Origin: Novosphingobium sediminis
GTDB taxonomy: Bacteria > Pseudomonadota > Alphaproteobacteria > Sphingomonadales > Sphingomonadaceae
Assembly: GCF_007991615.1 (NCBI RefSeq)
Contig: NZ_BJYR01000018.1
Coordinates: 1-64,000 of the forward strand
Reading direction: 5' to 3'
Length of the DNA stretch: 64,000 nt
Shown: positions 35,525 to 45,548 of the stretch, piece by piece
Position numbering within the stretch: the first letter of the stretch is position 1
How the letters are laid out: each line of letters begins with the position of its first letter
Made by a program: the position numbers and the translations under genes
Notes under the pieces: generated by a model
The model's input: only the letters and a program-made list of their open reading frames with translations
What the model was told of the DNA's origin: nothing
Databases searched by the model: none

Positions 35525-36597
35525 CGCTTGGCGCTTTCATCCAGACGGACTTTCTGGCCGGGGCGGAGCAACTGTCCGCCAAGCGCGACGACGCGGGTGC
35601 CGGGGGGCAGGGTGGCTGCGGGGAGGAAAGCTTCCTCCTCGGTCAGGCGCACGGGCTGAGCGCGCTGGAAGCGGATGCTGCGGTTGGGCTGGATGACCCA
35701 GACGCCCTGACCCGCGCCGAGATCGACCAGCGCGCCAAGCGGCACGCGGCCCACAGCGGAAGCCGCGCCGGGCAGGCGCACTGTGACAGTGGCGCCGAGC
35801 GGGGCATCTTCGGGCGCACCGGAGAGAACGTAGCGAGCCGCGAACGTGCGGGTCAGCGGATCGGCGGCGCCGGCCACTTCGCGCAAGGTGGCGGTGACCG
35901 GCGCGCTGCGGCCATAGACCGTCGCCTGCGCAGACTTCGGCAGTGCAGCCAGCGCGGTTTCTGGGACCGCGACAAGCGCCTCGCGCGCGCCGCTTCGGGC
36001 AAGGCGCAGCACCGGGGTGCCGGCGGCGACGACCTGACCGGCCTCGGCCAGGACTTCGGTGACGACGCCATCGGCATCGGCAAGCAGCACCGCGTAGCCG
36101 CGTTCGTTCGAGGCGTTTGCGGCGGCGGCGCGGGCGGCTGACAGCGTGGCAGCGGCGGCATCGCGCGCGGCGCGGGCGCCATCATAGGTGGAGGGCGAAA
36201 TCGCGCCGGAGGCGACGAGCGGACGCAGGCGCGCTTCGTCGGCGGCGGTGCGGGTGGCATCGGCCTCGGCGGCGCGGACCTTGTCGGCGGCGGCAGAGGC
36301 GGCAAGGCCGAGATCGCGGGCATCGAGCCGGTACAGCGGCTGGCCGGCGCGAACATGGGCTCCGGCATCGACAAGGCGGGCCACGATCTTGCCGGGGACG
36401 CGGAAGGCCAGCGTGCTTTCGGTGCGGGCGTGGACCGTGCCGGTATAGGCATCGCCCGCGTTGCCGCCCTCGCCGGAGACCTCAGCGGTCGCCACCAGCG
36501 GTTCGGCGGGCTGGGTTTCGGTGCTGCCGGAGCAGCCGGCCAGCAGCGCAGCGCTCGCCAGAACCAGGGCAGTGGGGAACCGGACGGAAATCGGCAT
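35521..36597 (-). CDS. RND efflux periplasmic adaptor lipoprotein (HlyD family)
   Basis: From the ATG at complement 36595-36597, six bases after GGAGG, the 358-residue protein begins with a lipoprotein signal ending LLAGC. It then has the membrane-fusion layout: a lipoyl half-motif (ESTLAFRVPGKIV), a helical hairpin of Ala-rich coiled coil (about residues 85-165) and a second lipoyl half (ADGVVTEVLAEAGQVVAAGTPVL), followed by beta-barrel and membrane-proximal domains. It links the inner-membrane pump to the outer-membrane factor. It is the second gene after tetR on the minus strand. Confidence 0.92.
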   Translation of the reverse strand: MPISVRFPTALVLASAALLAGCSGSTETQPAEPLVATAEVSGEGGNAGDAYTGTVHARTESTLAFRVPGKIVARLVDAGAHVRAGQPLYRLDARDLGLAASAAADKVRAAEADATRTAADEARLRPLVASGAISPSTYDGARAARDAAAATLSAARAAAANASNERGYAVLLADADGVVTEVLAEAGQVVAAGTPVLRLARSGAREALVAVPETALAALPKSAQATVYGRSAPVTATLREVAGAADPLTRTFAARYVLSGAPEDAPLGATVTVRLPGAASAVGRVPLGALVDLGAGQGVWVIQPNRSIRFQRAQPVRLTEEEAFLPAATLPPGTRVVALGGQLLRPGQKVRLDESAKR

Positions 36598-36685
36598 GCG
36601 GGCCTCCAACCCCAAGGCGGGGGACAGACGACTCGCGTATACGCTGGCTGCGATTTATCCGAAAGATGAAAAAAACTTTCGGTTT

Positions 36686-37318
36686 TCAGTTTTTAGTTCG
36701 AAGGGCCTCAAGCACGAGCCGGACCAGACCGCTGGTCTCTTCCTCCAGCATTTCGACGCCAAATGTCTCGAGCATCACGGGGTGCCAGACCTTGGCCATG
36801 GCAAGCACGGCGGATGCAGAAGTTTCCTCCAGCGGGAGGTCTGCGCGCATCACGCCCTGACGCTGGCCTTCGGCAATGACATGGCGGATGACACCATGAA
36901 GCGTGTCCATGAACTGGCGCACCGGCGGCCAATTTCCGCGCGTGGCCGCGAGGCAAAGATCGCTCGAACGCCCGCTACGGAACAGAATATCGCGCATTTT
37001 CAAGGCAATATCCATGCATAGCTGCTCGAAAACACGCAGGGGATCGGCTGAGGCCGTGCGGGCGATGCTCCAGGCTTCATCTTCGACGGCGGAGAGCGTG
37101 CGGCTGGTCACCGCCTCGTCAATCGCCTGCCGGTTGGCGAAACTGCGATAGAGATTGGCGGGCGACATGCCGAGCGCGCGGGCGACGTCGGTCACTGTCA
37201 CTTTCTCGAACCCCAGTGCGTCGTAGAGTTGCTCGGCGGCGTCGAGGATCTCGTCGCGCCGGTCAACAGTCGGCCGCCCGGCCTTCCGCTTTTCTGAAAC
37301 GGCTGGGTTGATTTTCAT
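36686..37318 (-). CDS. TetR-family repressor of the RND operon
   Basis: The 210-residue protein has an N-terminal TetR helix-turn-helix (ILDAAEQLYDALGFEKVTVTDV, shown by its landmarks VTDVARALGMSPANLYRSF at about 42-60) and an all-helical ligand-binding C-terminus. It is the first gene of a leftward unit tetR-adaptor-pump and is divergent from the outer-membrane factor gene with only 47 bases between, so it very probably represses both directions. No ribosome site is seen before its ATG, so translation may be weak or near-leaderless. Confidence 0.9.
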   Translation of the reverse strand: MKINPAVSEKRKAGRPTVDRRDEILDAAEQLYDALGFEKVTVTDVARALGMSPANLYRSFANRQAIDEAVTSRTLSAVEDEAWSIARTASADPLRVFEQLCMDIALKMRDILFRSGRSSDLCLAATRGNWPPVRQFMDTLHGVIRHVIAEGQRQGVMRADLPLEETSASAVLAMAKVWHPVMLETFGVEMLEEETSGLVRLVLEALRTKN

Positions 37319-37339
37319 GAAAAAGGATATATTCTTTCA
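37318..37339. promoter_or_regulatory. Candidate TetR operator between tetR and the OMF gene
   Basis: An imperfect 22-base palindrome (TGAAAAAGGATATATTCTTT then CA; 16 of 22 positions symmetric) abuts the tetR start codon in an AT-rich 47-base intergenic gap. Position and symmetry fit a TetR-family site controlling both directions. Confidence 0.5.
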
Positions 37340-37365
37340 GCATTCACAGGTCAAGGAGCCATGTC

Positions 37366-38811
37366 ATGCGCCCGCTTGCTCTCGGTCTGGCGGCCATGCT
37401 TCTGCTTGGCGCGAGTGCCCCTGCGCTGGCCGCGCCGCGCGCCCGGCCGGCAGCGCCAGCCTTGCCCGATACCTTCCGCAATGCGCCGACGGTGACAGCT
37501 GCCGTGCCGCTGGCCGATGGCTGGTGGCAGAGCTTTGGTGATCCCGTGCTGGACCGCATGGTGGAGACCGCGCTGGCGAGCAATTTCGATATCGCCGCAG
37601 CAGCTGCTCGGCTCGAGCAGGCGGCAGCGGGGCTGAAGGCAGCCAAAGGTGCGCTGTTGCCGCAGGCTTCACTTGATGGTTCGGCGGGCTTCAGGCGGCA
37701 ATCGATCGAGGATGTGCAGGGCCGCGCCTTTTCGAAGTTTCCCGGTTTCAAGCGGACGGCCGAGCAATATGGCCTCAATGGCGCTGCATCGTGGGAGCTC
37801 GATCTGTTCGGGCGCCTTTCGGCGGGTGCGCGCGCGGCGCGGGCCGAAGCCGGCGCGGCGGAGGCCGGGTTGGCGGGAGCGCGGCTGACAATCGCGGCTG
37901 AGGTGGTGAACACTTATATCGATGTGCGCGCGATCGAGGCGCGGCTGGCTGTGGCGCGGGCACGCGTGGACGCGGCGCGCGATGCGGACGGCTTGCTGCG
38001 CCAGCGGGCGGAGCGCGGTGTTGCTGCGCTGACCGAAACCGACCGCAGCGGCGCGGAACTCGCAGGGGCAATGACGGCTGTTCCGGCGCTGGAGACGGCG
38101 CTGGAAGTGGAGCGCAACCGGCTCGATGTGCTGATGGGCCGTACGCCCGGGCGTGCTGCCGAGGATATGGGCGCTGGCGCCATTCCCGCAGTGCGGGCGC
38201 CCGCCGCACCTGACGGCCCGGCCTCGCTGCTGGCGCGGCGGCCCGATGTGGTCGCGGCGGAGCGGCTTGTCGCGGCGAGCGATGCGCGCGTGGCCGAGGC
38301 GATCCGGGCGCGCTATCCGCGCTTCACGATTTCCGGTTTCGCCGGGTTCCTCGCCAGCGGCATGAGCAACCTGTTCACCGGCGGCGCGGTGCAAACCGGT
38401 GCGAGCGGCGGGCTGAGCGTGCCGTTGTTCACCGGCGGTCGGCTCCGCGCGCAACAGGCGGCAGCGGAGGCTCGGCTCAAGGAAGCGGTCGCGGCCTGGC
38501 AGCAGACCGCGCTGCAAGCGGCGGCGGAGGGCGAGGATGCCCTGCTCGCGCTGACCAAGCGCGGCGAGCAGGCGGAAGCGGCGATGGTCGTTGCGGCGCG
38601 GCTCGGCGACAGCCGCCAACGGATCGAGACGGCCTTTCGCGCCGGTGCGGTCAGCCGTGTCGAGGCACTGGGCGTGGAACAGCAGCGGCTCGATGCGGAG
38701 GATGCGGCAATCGCTGCGCGTGCCGAGGCGGCGCGGGCGGGGGTAGCGGCGTTTCGCGCGCTGGGCGGCGGTTGGCAGGCTGGCGGGGAAACGCTGGCTC
38801 TATCCCGTTAG
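37366..38811 (+). CDS. RND outer-membrane factor (NodT/TolC family)
   Basis: The 481-residue protein has a signal peptide (MRPLALGLAAMLLLGASAPALA) without a lipobox Cys, then the NodT-type start (WWQSFGDPVLDRMVETAL) and two similar halves with coiled-coil alpha-helical hairpins and beta strands. The segment YGLNGAASWELDLFGRLSAG and the ARRPDVVAAERLVAASDARVAEA repeat are typical landmarks (partly quoted as SWELDLFGR and RRPDVVAAERL). It forms the exit duct for the pump encoded on the opposite strand. AAGGAG lies about 7 bases before the ATG. Confidence 0.92.
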   Translation: MRPLALGLAAMLLLGASAPALAAPRARPAAPALPDTFRNAPTVTAAVPLADGWWQSFGDPVLDRMVETALASNFDIAAAAARLEQAAAGLKAAKGALLPQASLDGSAGFRRQSIEDVQGRAFSKFPGFKRTAEQYGLNGAASWELDLFGRLSAGARAARAEAGAAEAGLAGARLTIAAEVVNTYIDVRAIEARLAVARARVDAARDADGLLRQRAERGVAALTETDRSGAELAGAMTAVPALETALEVERNRLDVLMGRTPGRAAEDMGAGAIPAVRAPAAPDGPASLLARRPDVVAAERLVAASDARVAEAIRARYPRFTISGFAGFLASGMSNLFTGGAVQTGASGGLSVPLFTGGRLRAQQAAAEARLKEAVAAWQQTALQAAAEGEDALLALTKRGEQAEAAMVVAARLGDSRQRIETAFRAGAVSRVEALGVEQQRLDAEDAAIAARAEAARAGVAAFRALGGGWQAGGETLALSR

Positions 38812-38884
38812 GGCACATCGGATGCAGACCATCGCGGATCAAAAACGGGTGTCGCGTTAGGTAACGATACGTTAACCATAGTCC

Positions 38885-39817
38885 ATGGGGTGGGCTACGG
38901 GACGATTCTCGATCATCATCGGTCTGGCGCTGGGGCTGCTGGGATGCGGCGTGCTCGCCCATGCCGCGTTTGCGGAGCGAGCTGTCGTTCCCGCCGCGCC
39001 GGCGCAATATGCCTCCGCCGCAGCACAATGCGGGCCTGATCCCGTGCTCGATGGCGAACCGGAAGGTCCGCCGCCGCCGACGCCGGTTTCGGCCGCGCAC
39101 AAGGGAGTGCTGATCGTGGTGAGCATCCCTTCGCAGCGGCTCTTCGTGTTCAAGGATGGGGCGGAATGGGGATCGACGACGGTCTCCACCGGGCGGCGCG
39201 GCTATGGCACGCCGGCGGGGACGTTCACGATCCTGCAGAAGGCGGTGAAGCACCGCTCGCGCACTTATGACAACGCGCCGATGCCCTACATGCAGCGTTT
39301 GACCTGGAGCGGCGTGGCGCTCCATGCCGGGCGCGTGACGGGCGCGCCGGCTTCGCACGGTTGCATCCGTCTGCCTTGGGATTTCGCGCGCCAGCTCTAT
39401 GCGCTGACCAAGCCCGCCTCGACTTCGGTGGTGATCCTGCGGCAGCCGCTCGACTATGCCGAGGCAGCAAAGAGCGCGGCGCTGGGGGTTCCGGCTCCGG
39501 TGCAGCCCCAGTCTCAGCCTGTTCAGCAGGCCTATCTGCCGCCTCCGATGAGTGAGCCGCAGCCTGCCGCGCCGCCCGCAACAGGGGTGCGCCAGACGAT
39601 CCAGCTGGCGGCGACGCCCGATGTCGAAGGCGCGGACGAGCTGTGGCAGGAGCTTTCGGAAAGCGAGCCGGAACTGCAATCGCTGGAGCCGGTCATCATC
39701 CCGGCTGTGGTGCGCCAGATGCAGGTGTACCGGCTGCGCGCCTCTGGCCCGGATGCCCATGCGATCTGCTCGCGGCTGACGGCGCGCGGGATCGCCTGCA
39801 TCAGGGTCAGCGCCTAG
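38885..39817 (+). CDS. L,D-transpeptidase with SPOR-like C-terminus
   Basis: The 310-residue protein has an N-terminal signal or anchor (FSIIIGLALGLLGCGVLAHA; the Cys at about residue 21 could be a lipidation site but the -3/+1 context is poor). A YkuD domain spans about residues 75-200 with the catalytic pattern HAGRVTGAPASHGCIRLP containing His and nucleophilic Cys. A Pro/Gln-rich linker follows, and the last 35 residues (QVYRLRASGPDAHAICSRL) look like a degraded SPOR domain. It is probably a periplasmic cross-linking enzyme; it differs from the one at 2902-3633. Confidence 0.85.
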   Translation: MGWATGRFSIIIGLALGLLGCGVLAHAAFAERAVVPAAPAQYASAAAQCGPDPVLDGEPEGPPPPTPVSAAHKGVLIVVSIPSQRLFVFKDGAEWGSTTVSTGRRGYGTPAGTFTILQKAVKHRSRTYDNAPMPYMQRLTWSGVALHAGRVTGAPASHGCIRLPWDFARQLYALTKPASTSVVILRQPLDYAEAAKSAALGVPAPVQPQSQPVQQAYLPPPMSEPQPAAPPATGVRQTIQLAATPDVEGADELWQELSESEPELQSLEPVIIPAVVRQMQVYRLRASGPDAHAICSRLTARGIACIRVSA

Positions 39818-40704
39818 GCGAGGCCGCTGCCGCTTTGGAGATGCGCGCCAAGGTGCGCGATGAATGCTTCGATCCGCGCCGGGAGCGCCGGGGTGGGGGC
39901 ATGAACCGCATAGATGCCGACATCCTGCGAGCCCTGATACTGCGGCAGCACGCGGGCGAGCGCGCCGGAGGCCAGCGCCTCGTGCACATCCCACAGCGAG
40001 CGCAGCGCGATGCCGCAGCCGCCCAATGCAAGTTCGCGGACGACTTCGCTCGAATTGGTGCGGACGTGGCTCTGGCCGGTGTGCGTGACGGTGCCTTCGG
40101 GGCCATCGAGCTGCCATGGGAGCTGGCTGGTGGTGGCGAGGAGGCGGTGGTGCCGCAGGTCTGCCAGCCTTTCCGGCATCCCGAAGGCGGTGAGATAGGC
40201 AGGTGCGGCGCAAAGCACGCGGTGGCTCGTGCCGAGGCGGTGACCGGTGAGGCCCGCTCCGATGCGCGCGCCGATGCGGATGGCAAGGTCGCAGCTGCCG
40301 TCGAGAAGGTCGGCGAATTCATCCGAGAGATCGAGTTGGAGGCGGACGTCCGGATGGGCGGCAAGGAAGCTCGGCACATGGGGGACGACGTGCATGCGGC
40401 CGAACGAGGTGGGCGCGGTGACGCTGAGGGGCCCGCGGACATGGGTGTGACGGCCGCTGACGCGTTCCTCTGCGGCCTTGAGGCTTGAGCGTAGCGGGAG
40501 CAGCGCGTCGTGGAGATCCTGCCCGGCGGGGGTGAGCGCGAGGCGGCGTGTGGTGCGATTGACGAGGCGGACGGAGAGGCGTTCTTCCAGCCGGACGAGC
40601 CGCTTGGACAGCGCGGCGGTGGAAAGGCTGCGGGCGCGGGCAGCAGCGGAGATCGAGCCGGCTTCGACGATGCCGAGGAAGAGATCGTAGTCGGGATCGA
40701 ACAT
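39814..40704 (-). CDS. LysR-family transcriptional regulator
   Basis: The 296-residue protein has the LysR winged helix ([31 protein letters not shown] in part, residues about 18-47) and a substrate-binding domain with two periplasmic-binding-like lobes. Sequence of the family that prefers [18 protein letters not shown] places it with the CrgA/DsdC-like group. It is divergent from glcB with 98 bases between, so it is the likely regulator of the glycolate operon, although it overlaps the end of the L,D-transpeptidase gene by four bases. Confidence 0.9.
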   Translation of the reverse strand: MFDPDYDLFLGIVEAGSISAAARARSLSTAALSKRLVRLEERLSVRLVNRTTRRLALTPAGQDLHDALLPLRSSLKAAEERVSGRHTHVRGPLSVTAPTSFGRMHVVPHVPSFLAAHPDVRLQLDLSDEFADLLDGSCDLAIRIGARIGAGLTGHRLGTSHRVLCAAPAYLTAFGMPERLADLRHHRLLATTSQLPWQLDGPEGTVTHTGQSHVRTNSSEVVRELALGGCGIALRSLWDVHEALASGALARVLPQYQGSQDVGIYAVHAPTPALPARIEAFIAHLGAHLQSGSGLA

Positions 40705-40802
40705 TGTTAACCTGCGGGATAAGCTGCGTTGAATTATTTCCTTCTACCGCAAGCCGAGGCGTGGGCCTAGGGAGGGGAAACGGAATTTCAGGAGTCGGTG
40801 CG

Positions 40803-42899
40803 ATGAGCGGATATGTCGAGCGTTCGGGGCTGCAGGTGGCAGCAAGTCTTGCGGAGTTCATCGAGGCGCGCGCACTGCCGGGTACGGGGCTGACGGCCGA
40901 GGTGTTCTGGGCCGGTGCGGCGGATATCTTCGGCAAGTTCGCGCCGCGCAATGCCGCGCTGCTCGAAAAGCGCGAAGACCTGCAGGCGAAGATCGACGCG
41001 TGGCACAAGGCGCGCGCCGGGCAGGCTCAGGACATGGCGGCCTACAAGGCGTTTCTGACCGAGATCGGCTATCTGGTGCCTGAGCCTGCGCCGTTCACCG
41101 TCGCACCGCAGAATGTCGATGCCGAGCTGGCCGTGACGGCGGGGCCGCAGCTGGTTGTGCCGATCCTCAACGCGCGGTTCCTGCTGAATGCGGCGAATGC
41201 GCGGTGGGGCAGCCTCTATGATGCGCTTTATGGCACGGACGCCATTCCCGGCGCGGCGGCGGGCAAGGGTTACGACCCGGTGCGCGGCGGGCAGGTGATT
41301 GCCTGGGCCAAGGCGTTTCTGGATGAGGCCGTGCCGCTCGCCTCAGGCGCGTGGGCGGATTGGACCGGCGGCGAGCCGAGCCTCAAGGACCCGTCGCAGC
41401 TGGTGGGGCGCGCAGGCGCCAACCTGCTGTTCAAGCACAATGGCCTCCACATCGAAGTGGTGATCGATCCGGCGCATCCGATCGGCAAGGACGATCCGGC
41501 GGGCATCGCCGACGTGATCATGGAAGCCGCGATTTCGACCATCTGCGACTGCGAGGATTCGGTCGCGGCAGTGGACGCCGAGGACAAGGTGGCGGCCTAT
41601 GCCAATTGGCTGGGGCTGATGCAGGGCGACCTCGAAGACACGTTCGAGAAGGGCGGCGCGATGATGACGCGGCGGCTGAATGCGGACCGCGTCTATGCCG
41701 CGCCCGATGGCTCTGCGTTGACGCTGCATGGCCGCTCGCTGCTGCTGGTGCGCAATGTTGGCCACCTGATGACCAATCCGGCGGTGCTGCTGCCGGGTGG
41801 GGGCGAGGCACCGGAAGGCATTCTGGATGGCATCGTCACCAGCCTGATCGCGATGCATGATATCAATGGTGCGCGGCGGAACAGCCGCACGGGCTCGGTC
41901 TATATCGTGAAGCCCAAGATGCATGGGCCCGAAGAAGCCGCGTTCGCCAACGATCTGTTCGATGCGGTGGAAGATGTGCTGGGCCTTGCCCGCCACACGC
42001 TGAAGATCGGCGTGATGGACGAAGAGCGCCGCACCAGCGCGAACCTAGCCGCGTGCATCCATGCGGTGAAGGACCGCATCATGTTCATCAACACCGGCTT
42101 CCTCGATCGCACCGGCGACGAGATGCACACCTCGATGCAGGCGGGCGCGATGCTGCGCAAGGGCGACATGAAGACGAGCCCGTGGATCCTCTCCTACGAG
42201 GATCGTAACGTGCAGACCGGCCTTGCCTGCGGGCTTTCGGGCAAGGCGCAGATCGGCAAGGGCATGTGGGCGATGCCCGACCGCATGGCTGACATGCTGG
42301 TGCAGAAGATCGGTCACCCCAAGACCGGCGCGAACACCGCATGGGTTCCTTCGCCGACCGCCGCCGTGCTGCACGCGACGCACTACCATCAGGTCGATGT
42401 GTTCGCCCGGCAGGTGGAGCGCCGCGCGGAGGGGATCGCCAGCCTTGATGCGCTGCTGACCATTCCGGTTGCGGCGGGCCAGAACTGGTCTGAGGCGGAC
42501 ATTCAGGCGGAGATCGACAACAATGCGCAGGGCATTCTGGGCTATGTCGTGCGCTGGGTCGATCAGGGCATCGGCTGCTCCAAGGTGCCGGACATCAACG
42601 ACGTCGGCCTGATGGAAGACCGCGCGACGCTGCGTATTTCGAGCCAGCATATCGCCAACTGGCTGCTGCACGGGGTCGTGACGGCGGATCAGGTCGATGC
42701 GGCGCTGCTGCGCATGGCGGCGAAGGTCGATGCGCAGAACGCGGGCGATCCGCTGTATCAGCCGATGGCGAGCAACCCGGAAGGCAGCCTCGCGTTTCAG
42801 GCGGCGCGGGCGCTGGTGTTCGATGGCGTTGCGCAGCCGAGCGGCTATACCGAGCCGCTGCTCCATGCGTTCCGCCAGAAGGTGAAGGCGCTAGTCTAA
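40803..42899 (+). CDS. glcB: Malate synthase G
   Basis: The 698-residue size marks isoform G. Diagnostic segments are the acetyl-CoA/glyoxylate site [17 protein letters not shown] (about residue 375), [17 protein letters not shown] and [29 protein letters not shown] (partly quoted), and the catalytic region [22 protein letters not shown]. It condenses glyoxylate with acetyl-CoA to malate. The start is chosen at [11 protein letters not shown]; upstream residues in the frame are non-coding. It begins an apparent operon with glcD, glcE, glcF and glcG, so glycolate is oxidised and glyoxylate used in one unit. Confidence 0.95.
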   Translation: MSGYVERSGLQVAASLAEFIEARALPGTGLTAEVFWAGAADIFGKFAPRNAALLEKREDLQAKIDAWHKARAGQAQDMAAYKAFLTEIGYLVPEPAPFTVAPQNVDAELAVTAGPQLVVPILNARFLLNAANARWGSLYDALYGTDAIPGAAAGKGYDPVRGGQVIAWAKAFLDEAVPLASGAWADWTGGEPSLKDPSQLVGRAGANLLFKHNGLHIEVVIDPAHPIGKDDPAGIADVIMEAAISTICDCEDSVAAVDAEDKVAAYANWLGLMQGDLEDTFEKGGAMMTRRLNADRVYAAPDGSALTLHGRSLLLVRNVGHLMTNPAVLLPGGGEAPEGILDGIVTSLIAMHDINGARRNSRTGSVYIVKPKMHGPEEAAFANDLFDAVEDVLGLARHTLKIGVMDEERRTSANLAACIHAVKDRIMFINTGFLDRTGDEMHTSMQAGAMLRKGDMKTSPWILSYEDRNVQTGLACGLSGKAQIGKGMWAMPDRMADMLVQKIGHPKTGANTAWVPSPTAAVLHATHYHQVDVFARQVERRAEGIASLDALLTIPVAAGQNWSEADIQAEIDNNAQGILGYVVRWVDQGIGCSKVPDINDVGLMEDRATLRISSQHIANWLLHGVVTADQVDAALLRMAAKVDAQNAGDPLYQPMASNPEGSLAFQAARALVFDGVAQPSGYTEPLLHAFRQKVKALV

Positions 42900-42927
42900 G
42901 CTGGAGCCTGAGCCGGAGACCCCGCTG

Positions 42928-44421
42928 ATGTCGATTGCCATGCCGGTGCCCAATGCGGAGACGCTCGCCAAGCGCGAGCGGATCGCGCGGGCGCTGCGGG
43001 CCATCGTGCCGGGTGAGGGCGTGATCGATGCGCCCGAGGCGCTGCGGCCGTGGGAATCGGATGGGCTGACCGCCTACCGCCAGCCGCCGCTGCTGGTGGT
43101 GCTGCCGGAAACGACGGCGCAGGTTTCCGCCGTGCTAAAGTGGTGTCATGCCGAGGGCGTAAAGGTGGTGCCGCGCGGGGCGGGGACGTCGCTTTCGGGC
43201 GGGGCCTTGCCGCTGGCGGATGCGGTGCTGCTGGGGCTGGGCAAGTTCAAGCGCGTGCTGGACGTGGACTACGAGGACCGCGTGGCGGTGGTGCAGCCAG
43301 GGGTCACGAACCTCGCGATCACGCAGGCGGTGGAGGGCCGGGGTTTCTACTACGCGCCCGATCCTTCGAGCCAGATTGCCTGCACCATTGGCGGCAATGT
43401 CGCGGAAAATTCTGGCGGTGTGCACTGCCTGAAGTACGGCCTCACCACCAACAACGTGCTCGGCGCGGAAGTGGTGCTGATGGACGGCGAGATCGTGCGG
43501 CTGGGCGGGCGGCATCTCGATTCCGGCGGGCTCGATCTGCTGGGCGTGGTGGTCGGTTCCGAGGGGCTGCTGGGCGTCGTGACTGAAGTGACGGTGCGCA
43601 TTCTGCCAAGGCCCGAGACGGCGCGCGCGGTGCTGGTGGGCTTCCCCGATGCCGAACAGGCCGGGGCGTGCGTGGCGCAAGTGATTGCCGAAGGGATCAT
43701 CCCGGCGGGCATGGAAATGATGGACCGGCCCGCGATCCATGCGGCGGAGGCCTTCGTCAACGTTGGCTATCCGCTCGATGTGGGGGCGCTGCTGATCGTC
43801 GAGGTCGATGGCCCGGCGGCGGAATGCGATTTCCTGATTGGCGAGATTGCGCGGATCGGAAACGCAAACGGCGCGGTGACCTCGCGCGTTTCGGATGGTG
43901 AGGCGGAGCGCATGGCGTTCTGGGCCGGGCGCAAGGCGGCGTTCCCGGCGGTGGGGCGCATTTCGCCGGACTACCTCTGTATGGACGGGACGATCCCGCG
44001 TCGCCGCTTGCCTGATGTGCTGCGGCGGATGGAGGAGCTTTCCGAAGAGTATGGGCTGCGGGTGGCGAACGTGTTCCACGCGGGCGATGGCAATCTGCAT
44101 CCGCTGATCCTCTATGATGCCAATGTGCCGGGTGAGCTCGACAAGGCCGAGGCGTTTGGCGCGGATATCCTGCGGCTGTGCGTCTCGGTCGGCGGCGTGC
44201 TGACGGGCGAGCATGGCGTGGGGATCGAGAAGCGCGATCTGATGCCGGAGATGTTTTCGGACGCGGACCTCAAGCAGCAGCAGCGGGTGAAGTGTGCGTT
44301 CGATCCGGAATTGCTGCTCAATCCGGGCAAGGTCTTTCCGGTGCTGCATCGCTGCGCCGAACTGGGGCAGATGCATGTGCATCACGGTGCGCTGCCGCAT
44401 CCCGAGCTTCCGAGGTTCTGA
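42928..44421 (+). CDS. glcD: Glycolate oxidase FAD subunit GlcD
   Basis: The 497-residue flavoprotein has an FAD-binding type 4 domain (PRGAGTSLSGGALPLADAVLLGLG in part, about residues 78-100) and an FAD-oxidase C-terminal domain with the motif HAGDGNLHPLILYD and TGEHGVGIEKRD. It transfers electrons from glycolate to the GlcE/GlcF chain. Its TGA overlaps the glcE ATG (TGATG), showing tight coupling. It follows glcB by 28 bases. Confidence 0.94.
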   Translation: MSIAMPVPNAETLAKRERIARALRAIVPGEGVIDAPEALRPWESDGLTAYRQPPLLVVLPETTAQVSAVLKWCHAEGVKVVPRGAGTSLSGGALPLADAVLLGLGKFKRVLDVDYEDRVAVVQPGVTNLAITQAVEGRGFYYAPDPSSQIACTIGGNVAENSGGVHCLKYGLTTNNVLGAEVVLMDGEIVRLGGRHLDSGGLDLLGVVVGSEGLLGVVTEVTVRILPRPETARAVLVGFPDAEQAGACVAQVIAEGIIPAGMEMMDRPAIHAAEAFVNVGYPLDVGALLIVEVDGPAAECDFLIGEIARIGNANGAVTSRVSDGEAERMAFWAGRKAAFPAVGRISPDYLCMDGTIPRRRLPDVLRRMEELSEEYGLRVANVFHAGDGNLHPLILYDANVPGELDKAEAFGADILRLCVSVGGVLTGEHGVGIEKRDLMPEMFSDADLKQQQRVKCAFDPELLLNPGKVFPVLHRCAELGQMHVHHGALPHPELPRF

Positions 44422-45548
44422 TGCTGGAGCCGAGGGATGCGGCGGATCTCGCCGAACTGGTCGCCGATGCGGCGGCGAGCGGCCGCAAGCTTGAATTGCG
44501 CGGCGGCGGGACCAAAGCGGACTTCGGTGCGCCGCGGGAGGCGGAGATTGTGTCGCTGGCAGGACTTACGGGCGTCGTGGACTACGATCCCGCCGAACTG
44601 GTGCTGACGGTGCGCACGGGGACTTTGCTGAGCGATGTACAGGCGCTCGTTGCAGGCGAAGGCCAGATGTTGGCGTTCGAGCCATGGGGTGATGAAGGCG
44701 CTACTATCGGCGGGACCATGGCGGCAGGCGTTGCGGGATCGCGGCGCGTTACGGCGGGGAGTGCGCGCGATCACTTGCTCGGGCTGACGGCGGTTTCGGG
44801 GCGCGGCGAGGTGTTCGTTGCCGGGGCCAAGGTGGTCAAGAACGTGACGGGCTATGACCTGCCAAAGCTTATGGCGGGATCGTGGGGCCGGATCGGCGCG
44901 ATGGCTGAACTGACGGTGAAAGTGCTGCCGCATCCGCGTGAGGTGGTGACTTTGGCGGCGCGTGGCCTTTCCCCGGTGGCGGCCCATGCGGCGATGGCCT
45001 GCGCGCTGGGGAGCAATGCGGAAGTATCGGCGGCGGCGGCGCTTTCAGATGGGACGGTGCTGCTGCGCGTGGCCGGCTTTGCGCCTTCGGTCGAGGCGCG
45101 GTGTGCGGCGTTGCCGGGGTTGCTCGCGGCGCATTGCGGGCTCGAGCCGTTGGAGGATGCTGCGCCGCTGTGGCAGCAGGCGATGACCGGGGCGGGGCTG
45201 AAAGGAGCGGTGCACTGGGACGTGCATCTGCCGCCGCGTGCGGCTCCGGCGCTGATTGCGGCGCTGCCGGAGGGCGCCGACTGGGCGATGGATTGGGGCG
45301 GCGGGCGCGTTTGGGTTTGCAGTGATGCGGAGGACGACGCGGTGCGCCAGATTGCGGCTGGGCTTGGCGGCGAGGCCCGACTGATTGCTGCGCCTGCGGC
45401 GATGCGGGCGCGGGTGTCGGCGTTCCAGCCGCGTGCGAAGGGCGTTGCGGCGCTGGAGGCGCGCGTGCGGCGGGCGTTCGATCCCAAGGGCGTGTTCGTC
45501 ACCGGTCGGTTTGCGGAGGATGCGGATGCAGACGCGCTTTCCGCCTGA
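44421..45548 (+). CDS. glcE: Glycolate oxidase subunit GlcE
   Basis: The 375-residue protein is the shorter FAD-type subunit: LRGGGTKADFGAP near residue 27, the VDYDPAELVLTVRTGTLLSDVQALV region, and the EPWGDEGATIGGTMAAGVAGSRR signature of GlcE (partly quoted). It lacks the long C-terminal oxidase domain of GlcD. The start overlaps the glcD stop by one base. Confidence 0.93.
   Translation: MLEPRDAADLAELVADAAASGRKLELRGGGTKADFGAPREAEIVSLAGLTGVVDYDPAELVLTVRTGTLLSDVQALVAGEGQMLAFEPWGDEGATIGGTMAAGVAGSRRVTAGSARDHLLGLTAVSGRGEVFVAGAKVVKNVTGYDLPKLMAGSWGRIGAMAELTVKVLPHPREVVTLAARGLSPVAAHAAMACALGSNAEVSAAAALSDGTVLLRVAGFAPSVEARCAALPGLLAAHCGLEPLEDAAPLWQQAMTGAGLKGAVHWDVHLPPRAAPALIAALPEGADWAMDWGGGRVWVCSDAEDDAVRQIAAGLGGEARLIAAPAAMRARVSAFQPRAKGVAALEARVRRAFDPKGVFVTGRFAEDADADALSA

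Noticed and set aside
32696..35659. 987-codon plus-strand frame opposite the RND pump
   Set aside because: It mirrors the pump gene and reads as Arg/Gly/His/Asp-rich translation without domains; the pump on the minus strand has all family motifs.
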